Positions 43,660 to 51,727 are shown, counted from the stretch's first letter. The stretch: 64,000 nucleotides of DNA from Opitutaceae bacterium (GCA_016795545.1 JAEUGX010000054.1:1-64000); one strand, 5' to 3'. The notes: generated by a model not told the origin, from the sequence alone. A program made the numbers and translations.

Positions 43660-43730
43660 GCCTTCCTTGCCATCCCGCCCCTCGCGGCGAAACGTCGAGC
43701 CCCACCCAACCCCCAATCCCGGAAATTACC

Positions 43731-44693
43731 ATGAACCGCAACTGGCGCAACCTGGCCTGGTCGGGCGTCTATCCCGCCACCCTCTGTCCCTTCAATGCCG
43801 ACGAGTCGATCGATGAGCCCGGCCTGGCAGCCTACATCCGCGACCTCGCGGCGGTGCCCGGCATCCAGGGCCTCACCTGCAACGGCCACACCGGCGAGAT
43901 CATGTCGCTCCGGCCGCACGAGCGCGACCGTGTCACCAAGGTCGTGGCCGACACCGTCCGGACCCTGCCGCGCAAGGTCAGGGTGATCTCCGGGGTCAGC
44001 GCCGAGGGCAGCCTCGAGGCCATCGACCACGCGCTGGCGGCCAAGGCGGCCGGGGCCGACGCGGTGCTGCTGATGCCGCCGCACCACTGGCTGCGGTTCG
44101 GCCGCTCGCACGCCACCGCGGTGGGCTTCGTGCAGGACGTCGCCGAGGGCGCCAAGATCGACATCGTGCTGCACCAGTATCCCGCGTGGACGAAGGCCGG
44201 CTACAGCCTGCCCGAGATGCTCGACATCATCCGGATCCCGCAGGTCGCCTGCATCAAGATGGGCACGCGCGACATGGCCCGGTGGCGCTACGACTACGAG
44301 AAGCTCAAGGAGGTCGAGCCGGGCAAGGCGATCATCACCTGCCACGACGAGTACCTGCTCGCCTCGCTGCTCGAGGCCGCGGACGGCGCCCTCGTGGGCT
44401 TCGCCGGCTTTGTGCCCGATCTCATAGTCAGCCTCGTGGAGGCTGCCCTCGACGGCGACCTGGCCAAGGCGCGCGAGGCGCAGAAGCTAGTCGATCCCCT
44501 GGCGCGCATCGTCTACAGCTTCGGCGAGCCGTCGAGCGAAGCGCACCAGCGCATGAAGTGCGCGCGCTGGCTCATGGGCAAGCTGTCGAGTCCCGTCGTC
44601 CGGCGTCCGCTGCGGCAGCTCGATGCGCGGAAGGTCGAGACCATCCGGCAGCAGCTGGAGAAGATCGGCTTCAAGTGCCGCCAGGCGGCCTGA
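43731..44693 (+). CDS. Dihydrodipicolinate synthase/N-acetylneuraminate lyase family protein (copy 3)
   Basis: Class I aldolase-type TIM-barrel protein of 320 aa. The Schiff-base lysine is Lys176 (VACIKMGTRD), the tyrosine is Tyr150 (IVLHQYPAW), and the family loop reads CNGHTGEI (residues 50-57). It is divergent from the AraC regulator and lies next to the rhamnose-type binding protein, so it may cleave a 2-keto-3-deoxy sugar acid derived from the transported sugar (inference). It differs from the other two copies in its loop residues, so the three are probably not redundant. Confidence 0.92.
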   Translation: MNRNWRNLAWSGVYPATLCPFNADESIDEPGLAAYIRDLAAVPGIQGLTCNGHTGEIMSLRPHERDRVTKVVADTVRTLPRKVRVISGVSAEGSLEAIDHALAAKAAGADAVLLMPPHHWLRFGRSHATAVGFVQDVAEGAKIDIVLHQYPAWTKAGYSLPEMLDIIRIPQVACIKMGTRDMARWRYDYEKLKEVEPGKAIITCHDEYLLASLLEAADGALVGFAGFVPDLIVSLVEAALDGDLAKAREAQKLVDPLARIVYSFGEPSSEAHQRMKCARWLMGKLSSPVVRRPLRQLDARKVETIRQQLEKIGFKCRQAA

Positions 44694-45307
44694 GCTCAGG
44701 CCGTTGAAATTCGGAAGGCCGTATGCTGGGAGCCTGATCGCGCGCCCGGGTCCCCCGATCGACCGCGACCCCCGAGCTCGGTTGGGTGCGGGCAGGACGC
44801 CCGCGCCGGGAGCTGGCCCTTGGAAAAAGTGCGCACCGTTCATAGCGCTACGCTTTCAATGGTACGAAGAAAGGCCGGGGAGCGCTTGCGCATCGGCGTG
44901 AATAAACACGAGCCGCCAATGGCGCAGGGTCGGGCAGACAAGAGGTTCGCCTGAGCGGCGAAAGCTGCGGTCGGCCGAAAATCCCGTTTTTCCCTTAGCC
45001 GGAGTCATGCCGTTGGACATGACGCATTCTGGACGAATTTCCGTGCGGTTATTCAGGGTGGAAAACCGCGTTCGGCTGAGAATCGATGTCCGTACGGAAA
45101 GCGGGGGAATGCAGGTGACCGGGAAGCCCCGGCCAAGCATAGTGGACCGAGAAATTCGCGCAGTGCCGCGAAAAGGAACGGCTGGTCTCTGGGGCAACGG
45201 CGCTTTCGTTTTTAGCGAAAAACGCCCCGACCAGGTGCGGGATCGGATGGCGCGGTTGGCGGCGGGGCGCGTCCGGGGCTCCCGTCCCGAGTCGCAGTTC
45301 CCCATCG
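44694..45307. other. Intergenic region without a convincing gene
   Basis: About 610 bp lie between the DapA-family gene and the convergent MFS gene. An open frame of 115 codons from 45007 has no recognisable motif, an Arg-rich end and overlaps the MFS 3' end, so I do not call it. The one structure seen is an inverted repeat GTCATG/CATGAC at 45004-45023. The composition is slightly less GC-rich than the flanks. Confidence 0.4.
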
Positions 45308-46675
45308 CTAGGGGGCGATTTCCTCGAGCTTGCGGCCCCGCGTCTCGATCATGAAAAACGACACGCCGAGCGCGACTCCGCAGATCAGGCCGAAGGCGAT
45401 GAAGACGCTTGGCAGGCCGCCGAATCCCACCAGGTTGGCCACGAGCACGGGGCCGGCCGACGAGCCGAGCCGCAGCCAGGCGGTGGCGAGGCCCGTGGCG
45501 GAGGCGCGCATGCGGGTGGGGTAGATCTCGGGCGTGTAGAGGTAGAGCAGGGCGTTGGTGGAGCCGACCAGCGCGTAGGCGAGGGTGGCGAAGCAGGCCA
45601 CGCGCACGACCGAATCGGTGCCGAGCAGGGCGACGGCGATGAAGCACGCCGCGCCGCCGGCGTAGGTGAAGCCGGCCCATTTGCGCCGGCCCAGGTGATC
45701 GACCAGCAGGGCGCAGGCGAGCGTGGCCACCACCTGCATGACGTTCGTCAGCGAGGCGGTGCGGAGGGCGACGGTGAGGTCCAGGTTGTAGACGGTGCGG
45801 TAGAGGGTGGGCAGCCAGTTGTTGAGCCCGTTGGCCACGAGGTAGGAGCAGAACCACAGGGTCCACACGATGAAGGTGCGATGCCGGTAGACGCGGGAAA
45901 ACAGCTCCCGCCAGTCCGCCCGCGGCGCCGGTGCGGCCAGGGCGTCGACGGGTTCAGGCTCGGGATTGACGCGCTTCGGCGTGCTGGCCTCGAGCTGCTC
46001 GATCAGGCGTTCGGCCTCGTCGTGCCGTCCGCGGCTGATGAGCCAGCGCGGCGACTCCGGCAGGAACAGCACGAGGATCGCGATGACGATGCCCGGGACG
46101 CCGCCGACGAGGAACATGCTTTTCCAGCCGTAGCTCGGCACCAGCCAGGCGCCGAGCTGGCCCGTGACCATGAGCCCGATCGGGAAGATCATCTCGTAGA
46201 GCATGAAGAACCGGCCGCGGGCCTTGGTGGGGGAGAGTTCGCTGATGTACACGGCGGCCACCGGCACCTCGCCGCCGACGCCGATGCCCTGGATGAAGCG
46301 GCAAACGAGCAGCCACTCGTAGTTGCCGGACAGCATGCAGCCTATGGCCATGACTGACATCAGGCCGATCGAGAACATGGCGCTCTTCACCCGCCCGATC
46401 TTTTCCGCGAGGCTGCCGAAGAACAGCGCGCCGATGAACTGGCCGATGTAGCCGATGGAGATGAGCAGGCCGACCTGCCCGACGGAGAGGTCCCAGAGCC
46501 CCTTCAGCACGGGCAGGACGAAGGCGAGCGACAGGGCGTCGAACGCGTCGAAGAACGTCGCGCTGCCCATGATCACGCGCGGCTTCATATGCCACCGCGA
46601 GAAAGGCACATTGTTCATCCGCGCGATGAGGGTCCGTCCGCGGAGATCCAGGGCGGAGGCGGTGGATGAGCTCAT
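45308..46675 (-). CDS. MFS sugar/aromatic-acid-type transporter
   Basis: Inner-membrane carrier of 455 aa with 12 predicted helices. Sugar-porter/AAHS-like motifs are FFDAFDALSLAFVLPVL in helix 1, GSLAEKIGRVKSAM between helices 2 and 3, RFIQGIGVGGEVPVAAVYISELSP in helices 4-5, FLPESPRWLISRGR after helix 6 and YTPEIYPTRMRASATG near the end. The substrate is unknown; a sugar or organic acid fits the neighbourhood. ATG 46675 is chosen because it follows a purine-rich AAGG, and residues before it lack family resemblance. It is convergent with the lyase gene. Confidence 0.9.
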   Translation of the reverse strand: MSSSTASALDLRGRTLIARMNNVPFSRWHMKPRVIMGSATFFDAFDALSLAFVLPVLKGLWDLSVGQVGLLISIGYIGQFIGALFFGSLAEKIGRVKSAMFSIGLMSVMAIGCMLSGNYEWLLVCRFIQGIGVGGEVPVAAVYISELSPTKARGRFFMLYEMIFPIGLMVTGQLGAWLVPSYGWKSMFLVGGVPGIVIAILVLFLPESPRWLISRGRHDEAERLIEQLEASTPKRVNPEPEPVDALAAPAPRADWRELFSRVYRHRTFIVWTLWFCSYLVANGLNNWLPTLYRTVYNLDLTVALRTASLTNVMQVVATLACALLVDHLGRRKWAGFTYAGGAACFIAVALLGTDSVVRVACFATLAYALVGSTNALLYLYTPEIYPTRMRASATGLATAWLRLGSSAGPVLVANLVGFGGLPSVFIAFGLICGVALGVSFFMIETRGRKLEEIAP

Positions 46676-47196
46676 GCGGAGGCCTTGGGACGGAGGATGG
46701 GTTTCTGGCAATCGATCATTCCGAGAAGAAAGCAAAGTCGCTGATGCCAACGCGCGGTTGTCAGCGTGCCAGCACCACGATTGCAGGAAAAAGCCGGGAG
46801 GGAGGCGAGTCTGGCGGAAACTTTTGTTGTGAAATAAGATGAAGAACGCGTGTCACTTGCCGGCAGGGTGATTGTCGGCCTGTCCTGCCGGCGCTGATCG
46901 TCTGCGGATGCATCGGGCCGCGAGGGGTTGGGCGTTGGACAAGCCGGGCGGCGGGTGCGAGGAAATCCGCGGGGCCGGAAGTCGGGTGGCGGAGCAAGGG
47001 GCGGGTGCGAGACGCGATCGGGCGGGCGAATGAAGCCGCGCGCGGATTGCTTGTGCGCGCGCGCGGCCTGTGCGGCATGAAGCCTTGTTCCCGAGCGAAT
47101 TCCGATTCCGGGCTCAAATTTCCCGGATTCCATCCGATAGTTGGTTGACAAGCCCAGGGGCCCCCCTCTTTTTTGCCCCTTCTTTTGGTAATTCGT
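46676..47196. other. Intergenic region between the MFS gene and tRNA-Asn
   Basis: No gene was found in these 520 bp. It contains the MFS promoter region and one inverted repeat, GCCGGCAGG/CCTGCCGGC (46859-46892, 16-nt loop). The GC content is mixed, with AT-rich patches near 46820-46850. The DNA at 47160-47196 contains a T/C-rich run just before the tRNA. Confidence 0.45.
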
Positions 47197-47271
<75 letters not shown>

Positions 47272-47314
47272 TTTTTAGCCACGTGTGTGGCAGCTAGTTA
47301 CGGGTGAAAGAAGG

Positions 47315-47329
47315 GCCACTGTCAGTGGC
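47315..47329. repeat. Perfect palindrome near the integrase
   Basis: GCCACTG-T-CAGTGGC has perfect 7-bp arms around one base, 121 bp upstream of the recombinase start. It may be a recombinase arm site or an operator. A second perfect repeat, ACTCGC-TAAC-GCGAGT at 47403-47418, lies 32 bp upstream of the recombinase and is a candidate for the same role. Confidence 0.45.
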
Positions 47330-47450
47330 GGTGTCAGCGAGGTCTAGCGGGGCAAAACTAGCCCTCCAGAATTCGCCAATACCCTGCTGAAACTCGCCCA
47401 CTACTCGCTAACGCGAGTTGTTCGGATGCCGCTACGATTCAGTGCATCCC

Positions 47451-48482
47451 ATGAAAGCACGATTCACCCTGTTCCGCCGCGGCGAGACGTTTTACAGCCA
47501 AGACAGCGAAAGCGGCCAACAAACCAGCCTGCGGACGAAGAACGAGGAAGAGGCGCGCGCGCTCCTTCACTCCAAGAACGAAGCATTCCGGCAGCCGACA
47601 TTGAACCTTCAAATCGCCCGGACCTACCTTTCCGCAGCCGACCCGCAGGTCGCCAAACGCACCTGGCAGGTGGTCATGGATGAGATGGGCAAAACCAAAC
47701 GCGGCCCAACCAAGACCCGCCACGACCGCGGCATGCGGGACACGGCTTTCGACATCATCCGCAATCTACCGCTGCTTGAGACGCGGGCCGATCAATTCCT
47801 CCAAGTGCTTTCCGCCGGCACTGTGTCGACGAACATGTTTCTGGTCCGCCTGCACAACTTCGCCCTGCAGATGAACTGGCTCCCGTGGCCGGTGCTCGCG
47901 AAGAAGCGCTGGCCCCAGGTCACGTTCAACGAAAAGCGAGCCGTGACGTGGGCAGAACACCAAGCAATCCTCGCGCACGAGAACAACCCGGAGCGGCGCG
48001 CTTTCTTCGAATGCTGTTGGCATCTCGGCGGCGCCCAAACCGACATCGCAAGCCTGACCGCCGAGAGCATCGACTGGGAGAATCGCATCGTGAGCTTCCA
48101 TCGCCGCAAGACCGGCACTCCTTCGATTGTTCGGTTCGGGGATACGCTGGAGCGCGTGCTGCGGGAACTCCCCCGGTTCGGCTCGTTGTTTCCAAACCTC
48201 TTCGACCGGCCGGAAACCGACCGCTCCCGCATTTTCCGGCTCGCCTGCAAGCGGGCGAAGATTTCGGGGGTAACGCTTCACTCCTATCGTTACGCGTGGG
48301 CGGAGCGGGCCAAGACCTGTGGATATCCGGAGCGCTTCGCCCAAGAAGCGCTGGGCCACCGCAGCAAGGCGGTGCATCGCGCGTATGCGCGAAACGCTCA
48401 GGTCACGCTGCCGGCGCTGGAGGATTTTGAGAAAAAGTCGAAAGCGGCAGTTGCACCAGCCGTTGCGAACCCGGCTGCTTAA
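47451..48482 (+). CDS. Tyrosine-type site-specific recombinase (integrase)
   Basis: DNA recombinase of 343 aa. The catalytic domain carries His277-x-x-Arg280 (LHSYRYAW), LGHRS with His303, and the nucleophile Tyr312 (VHRAYAR), plus a lysine-containing beta hairpin RRKTGT. The first active-site Arg, normally in a TGLR-like motif, is not seen; the region reads WHLGGAQTDIASL with Gln196. The N-terminal ~150 residues should bind core DNA. It lies 179 bp from tRNA-Asn and on the same strand, the classic layout of an element integrated into a tRNA 3' end. Flanking DNA downstream has lower GC than the chromosome, which supports transfer. Confidence 0.88.
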   Translation: MKARFTLFRRGETFYSQDSESGQQTSLRTKNEEEARALLHSKNEAFRQPTLNLQIARTYLSAADPQVAKRTWQVVMDEMGKTKRGPTKTRHDRGMRDTAFDIIRNLPLLETRADQFLQVLSAGTVSTNMFLVRLHNFALQMNWLPWPVLAKKRWPQVTFNEKRAVTWAEHQAILAHENNPERRAFFECCWHLGGAQTDIASLTAESIDWENRIVSFHRRKTGTPSIVRFGDTLERVLRELPRFGSLFPNLFDRPETDRSRIFRLACKRAKISGVTLHSYRYAWAERAKTCGYPERFAQEALGHRSKAVHRAYARNAQVTLPALEDFEKKSKAAVAPAVANPAA

Positions 48483-48538
48483 CCACCGCCCGACATGGCC
48501 CGCTCTCGTCCATTCTCGCGCTTCGTTCGATTTGACAC

Positions 48539-48559
48539 GGGTGTGACAGTGTCACACCC
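48539..48559. promoter_or_regulatory. Perfect palindrome at the toxin-antitoxin promoter
   Basis: Two perfect 10-bp arms, GGGTGTGACA and TGTCACACCC, surround a central G. A TTGACA-like -35 sits at 48532-48537. This is the expected place for autoregulation by a toxin-antitoxin complex. The palindrome overlaps possible GTG start codons of the toxin at 48543 and 48549. Confidence 0.7.
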
Positions 48560-48917
48560 TTTTGGGCTGCTGACCTTCATCGAAACCACCACGTTCACGC
48601 GGTTGGTGCACGAGGTCGTCAGCGACGATGACTACGCCGAATTCCAACGCGAACTCGCACGCCACCCCGATCAGGGCGACCTGCTCGAGGGGTGCGGCGG
48701 CGTTCGCAAAGTCCGGATGGCGGCGCGTGGCAAAGGCAAGAGCGGCGGGGCACGGGTCATCTACCTGTATCTCCGCCACCGACAGAGAATCTATCTCCTC
48801 TATCTTTTTACGAAAGGCGACGCCGCGAACCTTTCCGCTGCCGGTAAGAAAACGATGCGCGAGCTAGCTCAACAAATCCGTCACGAGGTGCAGAATGAAG
48901 AAGGAAATCCAGTTTAA
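48543..48917 (+). CDS. HigB/RelE-type toxin of a type II toxin-antitoxin system
   Basis: Toxin-like protein of about 124 aa, probably a ribosome-dependent mRNA interferase. HigB2/RelE features are FIETTTFTRLVHEVVSDDDYAEFQRELARHPDQGDLLEGCGGVRKVRM, GGARVIYLY and RIYLLYLFTKGDAANLSAAGKK. The start is uncertain: GTG 48543 is annotated, but ATG 48495 is in frame and family proteins usually begin near the FIET motif, where only CTG (48570) exists. The gene overlaps its antitoxin by 23 bp, with the toxin first, as in higBA operons. A perfect palindrome lies at its 5' end. Confidence 0.8.
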   Translation: MTVSHPFGLLTFIETTTFTRLVHEVVSDDDYAEFQRELARHPDQGDLLEGCGGVRKVRMAARGKGKSGGARVIYLYLRHRQRIYLLYLFTKGDAANLSAAGKKTMRELAQQIRHEVQNEEGNPV

Positions 48918-49203
48918 CGAAGCGGAGCTGATTGGCGGCATGCGCGAAGCGTTGGAGCACGCGCGGGGCAAGCTGACGCTCAAGACCACGAAAGTCCCCC
49001 GCCGGACTCGCACTATGTCCCCGGCCGCGATCGCGCGAATTCGCCGCAAGCTCAAGGCCAGCACGCCCGTCTTCGCCGCTTATTTGAACGTCACTCCCGA
49101 TACTGTCCGGAGTTGGGAAAAGAATCGGCGGCAACCTTCTGGTGCGGCCCTACGGCTTCTACAGATCGCCGAAAAACGCCCGGAAATCCTGCTGGCCTCT
49201 TAA
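48895..49203 (+). CDS. HigA-type antitoxin with XRE helix-turn-helix
   Basis: Antitoxin of 102 aa. The N-terminal part is charged (KKEIQFNEAELIGGMREALEHARGKL) and the C-terminal half is an XRE-like DNA-binding domain (about 44-92: AIARIRRKLKASTPVFAAYLNVTPDTVRSWEKNRRQPSG). The reading frame overlaps the toxin by 23 bp, so the two are translated together. It probably binds the upstream palindrome and neutralises the toxin. The ATG at 48895 precedes the toxin stop. Confidence 0.85.
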   Translation: MKKEIQFNEAELIGGMREALEHARGKLTLKTTKVPRRTRTMSPAAIARIRRKLKASTPVFAAYLNVTPDTVRSWEKNRRQPSGAALRLLQIAEKRPEILLAS

Positions 49204-49519
49204 CGAGCCGGGAGGCTCGGGATCTCATCGGCAACCGCCACCACTGGCGGCCGCCAGATCGAACGAGGCTGGTTGGGCGCCGGTAGGGCGACGGTGCGCG
49301 CGGCGAATGACGACGCGCTCGCTCAAACCAAAAAGGAACTGATGCAGGCGGAGGTCCGCTTGGCGAAGGCTCGGACCACGGTAGTCACGGCGGAGATCGA
49401 CGTGAAAACGCTCACCGCCAAATTACGCGCGCTGGCGAAGTAGTTTTGGCGGGAGGAGCCGCGCCGGCATCCAGCCGGCGAAAAAAAGGCGCGAGGTCGA
49501 AACCTCGCGCCTTTCGCTT
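49204..49519. other. Intergenic region with one possible small gene
   Basis: About 300 bp lie between the antitoxin and the convergent 245-aa gene. The only coding-like signal is the short frame annotated at 49294-49443. The inverted repeat GCGCGAGGT/CCTCGCGC near 49490-49515 lies just after the end of the convergent gene and could act as a terminator hairpin for it. Confidence 0.4.
49294..49443 (+). CDS. Possible small coiled-coil protein
   Basis: A 49-codon frame from GTG 49294 that encodes a heptad-like, charged helix (ALAQTKKELMQAEVRLAKARTTVVTAEIDVKTLTAKLRAL). It has no family motif that I recognise. The regular helix and clean stop suggest a real small gene within the island, but no ribosome-binding site is clear and it could be chance. 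Confidence 0.35.
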   Translation: MRAANDDALAQTKKELMQAEVRLAKARTTVVTAEIDVKTLTAKLRALAK

Positions 49520-50257
49520 TTACAGCAATGAGAGCTGCGCAGGGTCGTCTTCGACCGGACTCGTTTCCTCCTCCTCGATCTCCGGTTCCTCGTCATCGAC
49601 CACATACCCGGACGGCAAGTCGAGCGGCAGTTCCGCGGTCACGGCGGGCAGGTCGAACGCGGGCTCGCGGTCCGCTTTGGACGGCAACTCGAAGTAGGCG
49701 CGTTGCGCGAAGTGCGTGCCTTCGGGTGGCGGCGGCAACTCGCCGCGGGCGAGTTGGCGGAGGAAGGCCAGCGCGCTCCGCCGGGCCGCGAGTGCCGCGG
49801 TGCAACCGATGATGGTCCATGCCGGTGAAGTCGGCGCCGGTTGAAACCGCGCGTCGGTGTCGATGAGCTGCAGGAGCCGAAAGGCCCCGCGCCAGAGCGC
49901 GAAGCGCTCCGCGTCGGGCGCAAAGAAGCCTTCCGCCAGCGCCGCCTCCGCATCGATGGAGACGCCGATGAAATTCCCGAGACGGTCCGGCGTCGGCACC
50001 GGCGTGCGCCGAAGGCGGGCCAGCAAGGCCGCGCGGTCGCGGTCCTGCGCGACCGCGAGTGCCTCGAGGAATTCGGGGGAGACGGCATCGGCGTCGAGCG
50101 CGCCGGAAACCCCGCAATGGCCGGCGAGCGAGCGGTAGCCCGTGCTGCTCACGGGAAAATATCCGCGCTCCACCGCCACGAGCGCAGCGCCGAAACGGCC
50201 GGGCACAAACCCGACGGGACGACCGCGCACGCAAAAAACGTGAGTATGTTCGCTCAT
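49520..50257 (-). CDS. Hypothetical island protein beside DUF932
   Basis: Protein of 245 aa that I do not recognise. It has no signal or membrane segment. The first ~120 residues contain VFCVRGRPVGFVPGRFGAALVAVERGYFPVSSTGYRSLAGHCG, followed by a helical region with LLARLRRTPVPTPDRLGNFIG and a strongly acidic tail (VVDDEEPEIEEEETSPVEDD). It is 41 bp downstream of the DUF932 gene on the same strand and probably co-transcribed. Acidic tails of this type occur in plasmid and phage accessory proteins, but no function is assigned. Confidence 0.65.
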   Translation of the reverse strand: MSEHTHVFCVRGRPVGFVPGRFGAALVAVERGYFPVSSTGYRSLAGHCGVSGALDADAVSPEFLEALAVAQDRDRAALLARLRRTPVPTPDRLGNFIGVSIDAEAALAEGFFAPDAERFALWRGAFRLLQLIDTDARFQPAPTSPAWTIIGCTAALAARRSALAFLRQLARGELPPPPEGTHFAQRAYFELPSKADREPAFDLPAVTAELPLDLPSGYVVDDEEPEIEEEETSPVEDDPAQLSLL

Positions 50258-50298
50258 GGAAATAGAGGGAGCGGCGCCGCCGCCGCTCCCGTTGAGGT

Positions 50299-51168
50299 TC
50301 AGTTGCGCGAGAACTCCTCGGCGAGTTGCCAGAGCCCTTTGTTGAGCTTCTGGCCAAGGACGAGGCTGGCGACAGGCCGCGTGGTGTTGCGGCGGATGCC
50401 CATCCCGTCCGTATAGCCCATGTAGCGATCCCCGCCGCGCAGGAGGTGCTCCTGCACCACGTTGAACGTAGTCCACAGATCCCGCTTGTCGTCGCCATAG
50501 CGCAGCGGCGTCAGCAAGGCTCCCGGTCCCAGCAGCCGCGTCACCGGCTGTTCGGCATCCCAACGCAGCGCCGCCGCGCGCCGGGCGAATTCCTGCTGGC
50601 TGGCTTCGGTCAGCGTCACCGCCTGCCAACGGGCCACCGCGTCGAGAACCCGCGGCGTGCTCTCCGCCACCGCCCGCGCCGCCCCGATGAACTTGTCGGC
50701 CGCGACGTCGACATGCCGGATGGCGACATGCGCGAAATCGGAATCGGCGACGGTCAGGCCGTTGCGGCAGACGAGACGGTAAAGCCCCGCATCGATGCGA
50801 TAAGCGCGCGTGCCGTCGTGTGCGTTCTGCAGGATGAGTTCGGGCCGGGTGTCCCCGACCGCAAGGGCGCGCTCCAAGTCCGCGCAGCGCGCGAACCGGA
50901 CCTCGTGCATTTGGAAGCCTTCGCGCGGCGCGAGACGCACGCGCTGCTGGTGGGCATTGACCGGCTCCCAGCCTTCCTCGCGCAGGAGATGCACCACCTC
51001 GGCGGTGGAAACGAACGTGTAGCGGGAGGAAACCCCGGGCCGGGCGGACTCGGCAAACACCGAAGGCGTGCGGCGGCGGAGATCGTCGAGGGAAAGCGCC
51101 CGGAACGAGCGCGTGGGATCGGAAGCAACCGGAGCAATCGTAGCAGTCATGACTTTTGCGGATTTCAT
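50299..51168 (-). CDS. DUF932 domain protein (plasmid/phage-related)
   Basis: Protein of 289 aa of the DUF932 family, common on plasmids and integrative elements and of unproven function. Typical features are SSRYTFVSTAEVVHLLREEGWEPVNAHQQRVR, MHEVRFAR, LILQNAHDGTRAYRIDAGLYRLVCRNGLTV and TTFNVVQEHLLRGG. Its start is ambiguous: ATG 51168 gives MKSAKVM and ATG 51150 gives MTATIAP. A strong hairpin (51168-51189) touches the first start codon and may control translation. It is upstream of the 245-aa gene and marks the mobile character of this island. Confidence 0.85.
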   Translation of the reverse strand: MKSAKVMTATIAPVASDPTRSFRALSLDDLRRRTPSVFAESARPGVSSRYTFVSTAEVVHLLREEGWEPVNAHQQRVRLAPREGFQMHEVRFARCADLERALAVGDTRPELILQNAHDGTRAYRIDAGLYRLVCRNGLTVADSDFAHVAIRHVDVAADKFIGAARAVAESTPRVLDAVARWQAVTLTEASQQEFARRAAALRWDAEQPVTRLLGPGALLTPLRYGDDKRDLWTTFNVVQEHLLRGGDRYMGYTDGMGIRRNTTRPVASLVLGQKLNKGLWQLAEEFSRN

Positions 51169-51189
51169 GCGCCCCCAACGAGGGGCGCA
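51168..51189 (-). promoter_or_regulatory. Hairpin adjoining the DUF932 start codon
   Basis: Perfect 8-bp arms TGCGCCCC/GGGGCGCA with a 6-nt loop end at the first ATG of the DUF932 gene. In the mRNA it would place the ribosome-binding region in a stable stem, so it may be a translational control element or argue for the second ATG (51150) as the true start. Confidence 0.5.
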
Positions 51190-51370
51190 CGGGTTGCAGC
51201 GGGCCGCGCTGCGCGGACCCCACCCGAGCCGAACCGTTAAATCGGCCGCCCCGGAGGGATGCCTCCGGCCAGCACCGTCAGCGCAAGGTGGAGCGCAGGC
51301 TTGGCGAGCAATACCTTGAGGCGCGGACGGGACGAGGCGCTCGCGCCGCAGGCCCGCCAGCCGGCGTAGG

Positions 51371-51379
51371 TGCTATAAT
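51371..51379 (+). promoter_or_regulatory. Extended -10 promoter
   Basis: TGCTATAAT matches the TGNTATAAT extended -10 consensus exactly. No good -35 is seen 17 bp upstream, which such promoters do not always need. Transcription would enter the hairpin-rich non-coding region, not a protein gene. Confidence 0.55.
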
Positions 51380-51567
51380 GAGGCAGCCCACAGGGCGCGG
51401 CTTCGCTGACCAAGGATGTGCGAGCGGGGCAACGAGAGCGAGCGACCGAAAGCCCAGCGGCGTCTGAGCGCCGGCGGGCGTGTCGCGCCGGGCGCGACGG
51501 CGAAGAACGGGGCGTTGCGGGGTGTCCCCGCTAGAATGGGGAGCGCGAGACTCGGGCTCGCGCGCGG

Positions 51568-51648
51568 GGATTATGCCGGACGTCGGCGCATGCCGCATAA
51601 GGGATGCGCGTCACTGCCAGAACAGGTTCAGTTCATGCGGCATAATCC
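51568..51648. repeat. 11-bp inverted repeat with TTATGCCG/CGGCATAA core
   Basis: GGATTATGCCG (51568-51578) and CGGCATAATCC (51638-51648) are exact inverted copies, with a third, partial GCCGCATAA at 51592-51600. Such a layout is seen at ends or crossover sites of mobile elements, and a decayed tyrosine recombinase lies at 54854. The link between them is an inference. Confidence 0.5.
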
Positions 51649-51681
51649 TCCGCTCGCTTGAGCTGGAATGGCTTTCCCTTT

Positions 51682-51715
51682 GACACGCGAAGGGAGTGTG
51701 TATCCTTCGTGTGTC
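51682..51715. promoter_or_regulatory. PadR operator-like inverted repeat and promoter
   Basis: GACACGCGAAGG (51682-51693) and CCTTCGTGTGTC (51704-51715) are inverted copies with one mismatch in 12. The left arm overlaps a TTGACA -35 (51680-51685), with TATCCT at 51701 as a possible -10 (15-bp spacer). It lies 13 bp upstream of the PadR gene, which fits autorepression. Confidence 0.6.
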
Positions 51716-51727
51716 GAAGGAAGCTGC

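Larger units (their letters stand above)
51190..51727 (+). other. Hairpin-rich non-coding region (possible structured RNA or transposon end)
   Basis: About 540 bp without a gene. An extended -10 promoter at 51371-51379 points rightwards into a run of stable hairpins: GTCGCG/CGCGAC (51482-51498), GCGGGG/CCCCGC (51517-51531), GCGCGAG/CTCGCGC (51543-51563), TTATGC/GCATAA (51571-51600) and the perfect 11-bp inverted pair GGATTATGCCG (51568-51578) and CGGCATAATCC (51638-51648). The density of stems suggests a structured RNA, an element end or a recombination site. Conservation was not testable. Confidence 0.5.

Noticed and set aside
45007-45354. A 115-codon frame after the third lyase gene
   Set aside because: No recognisable motif, Arg-rich tail, and overlap with the 3' end of the MFS gene on the other strand.
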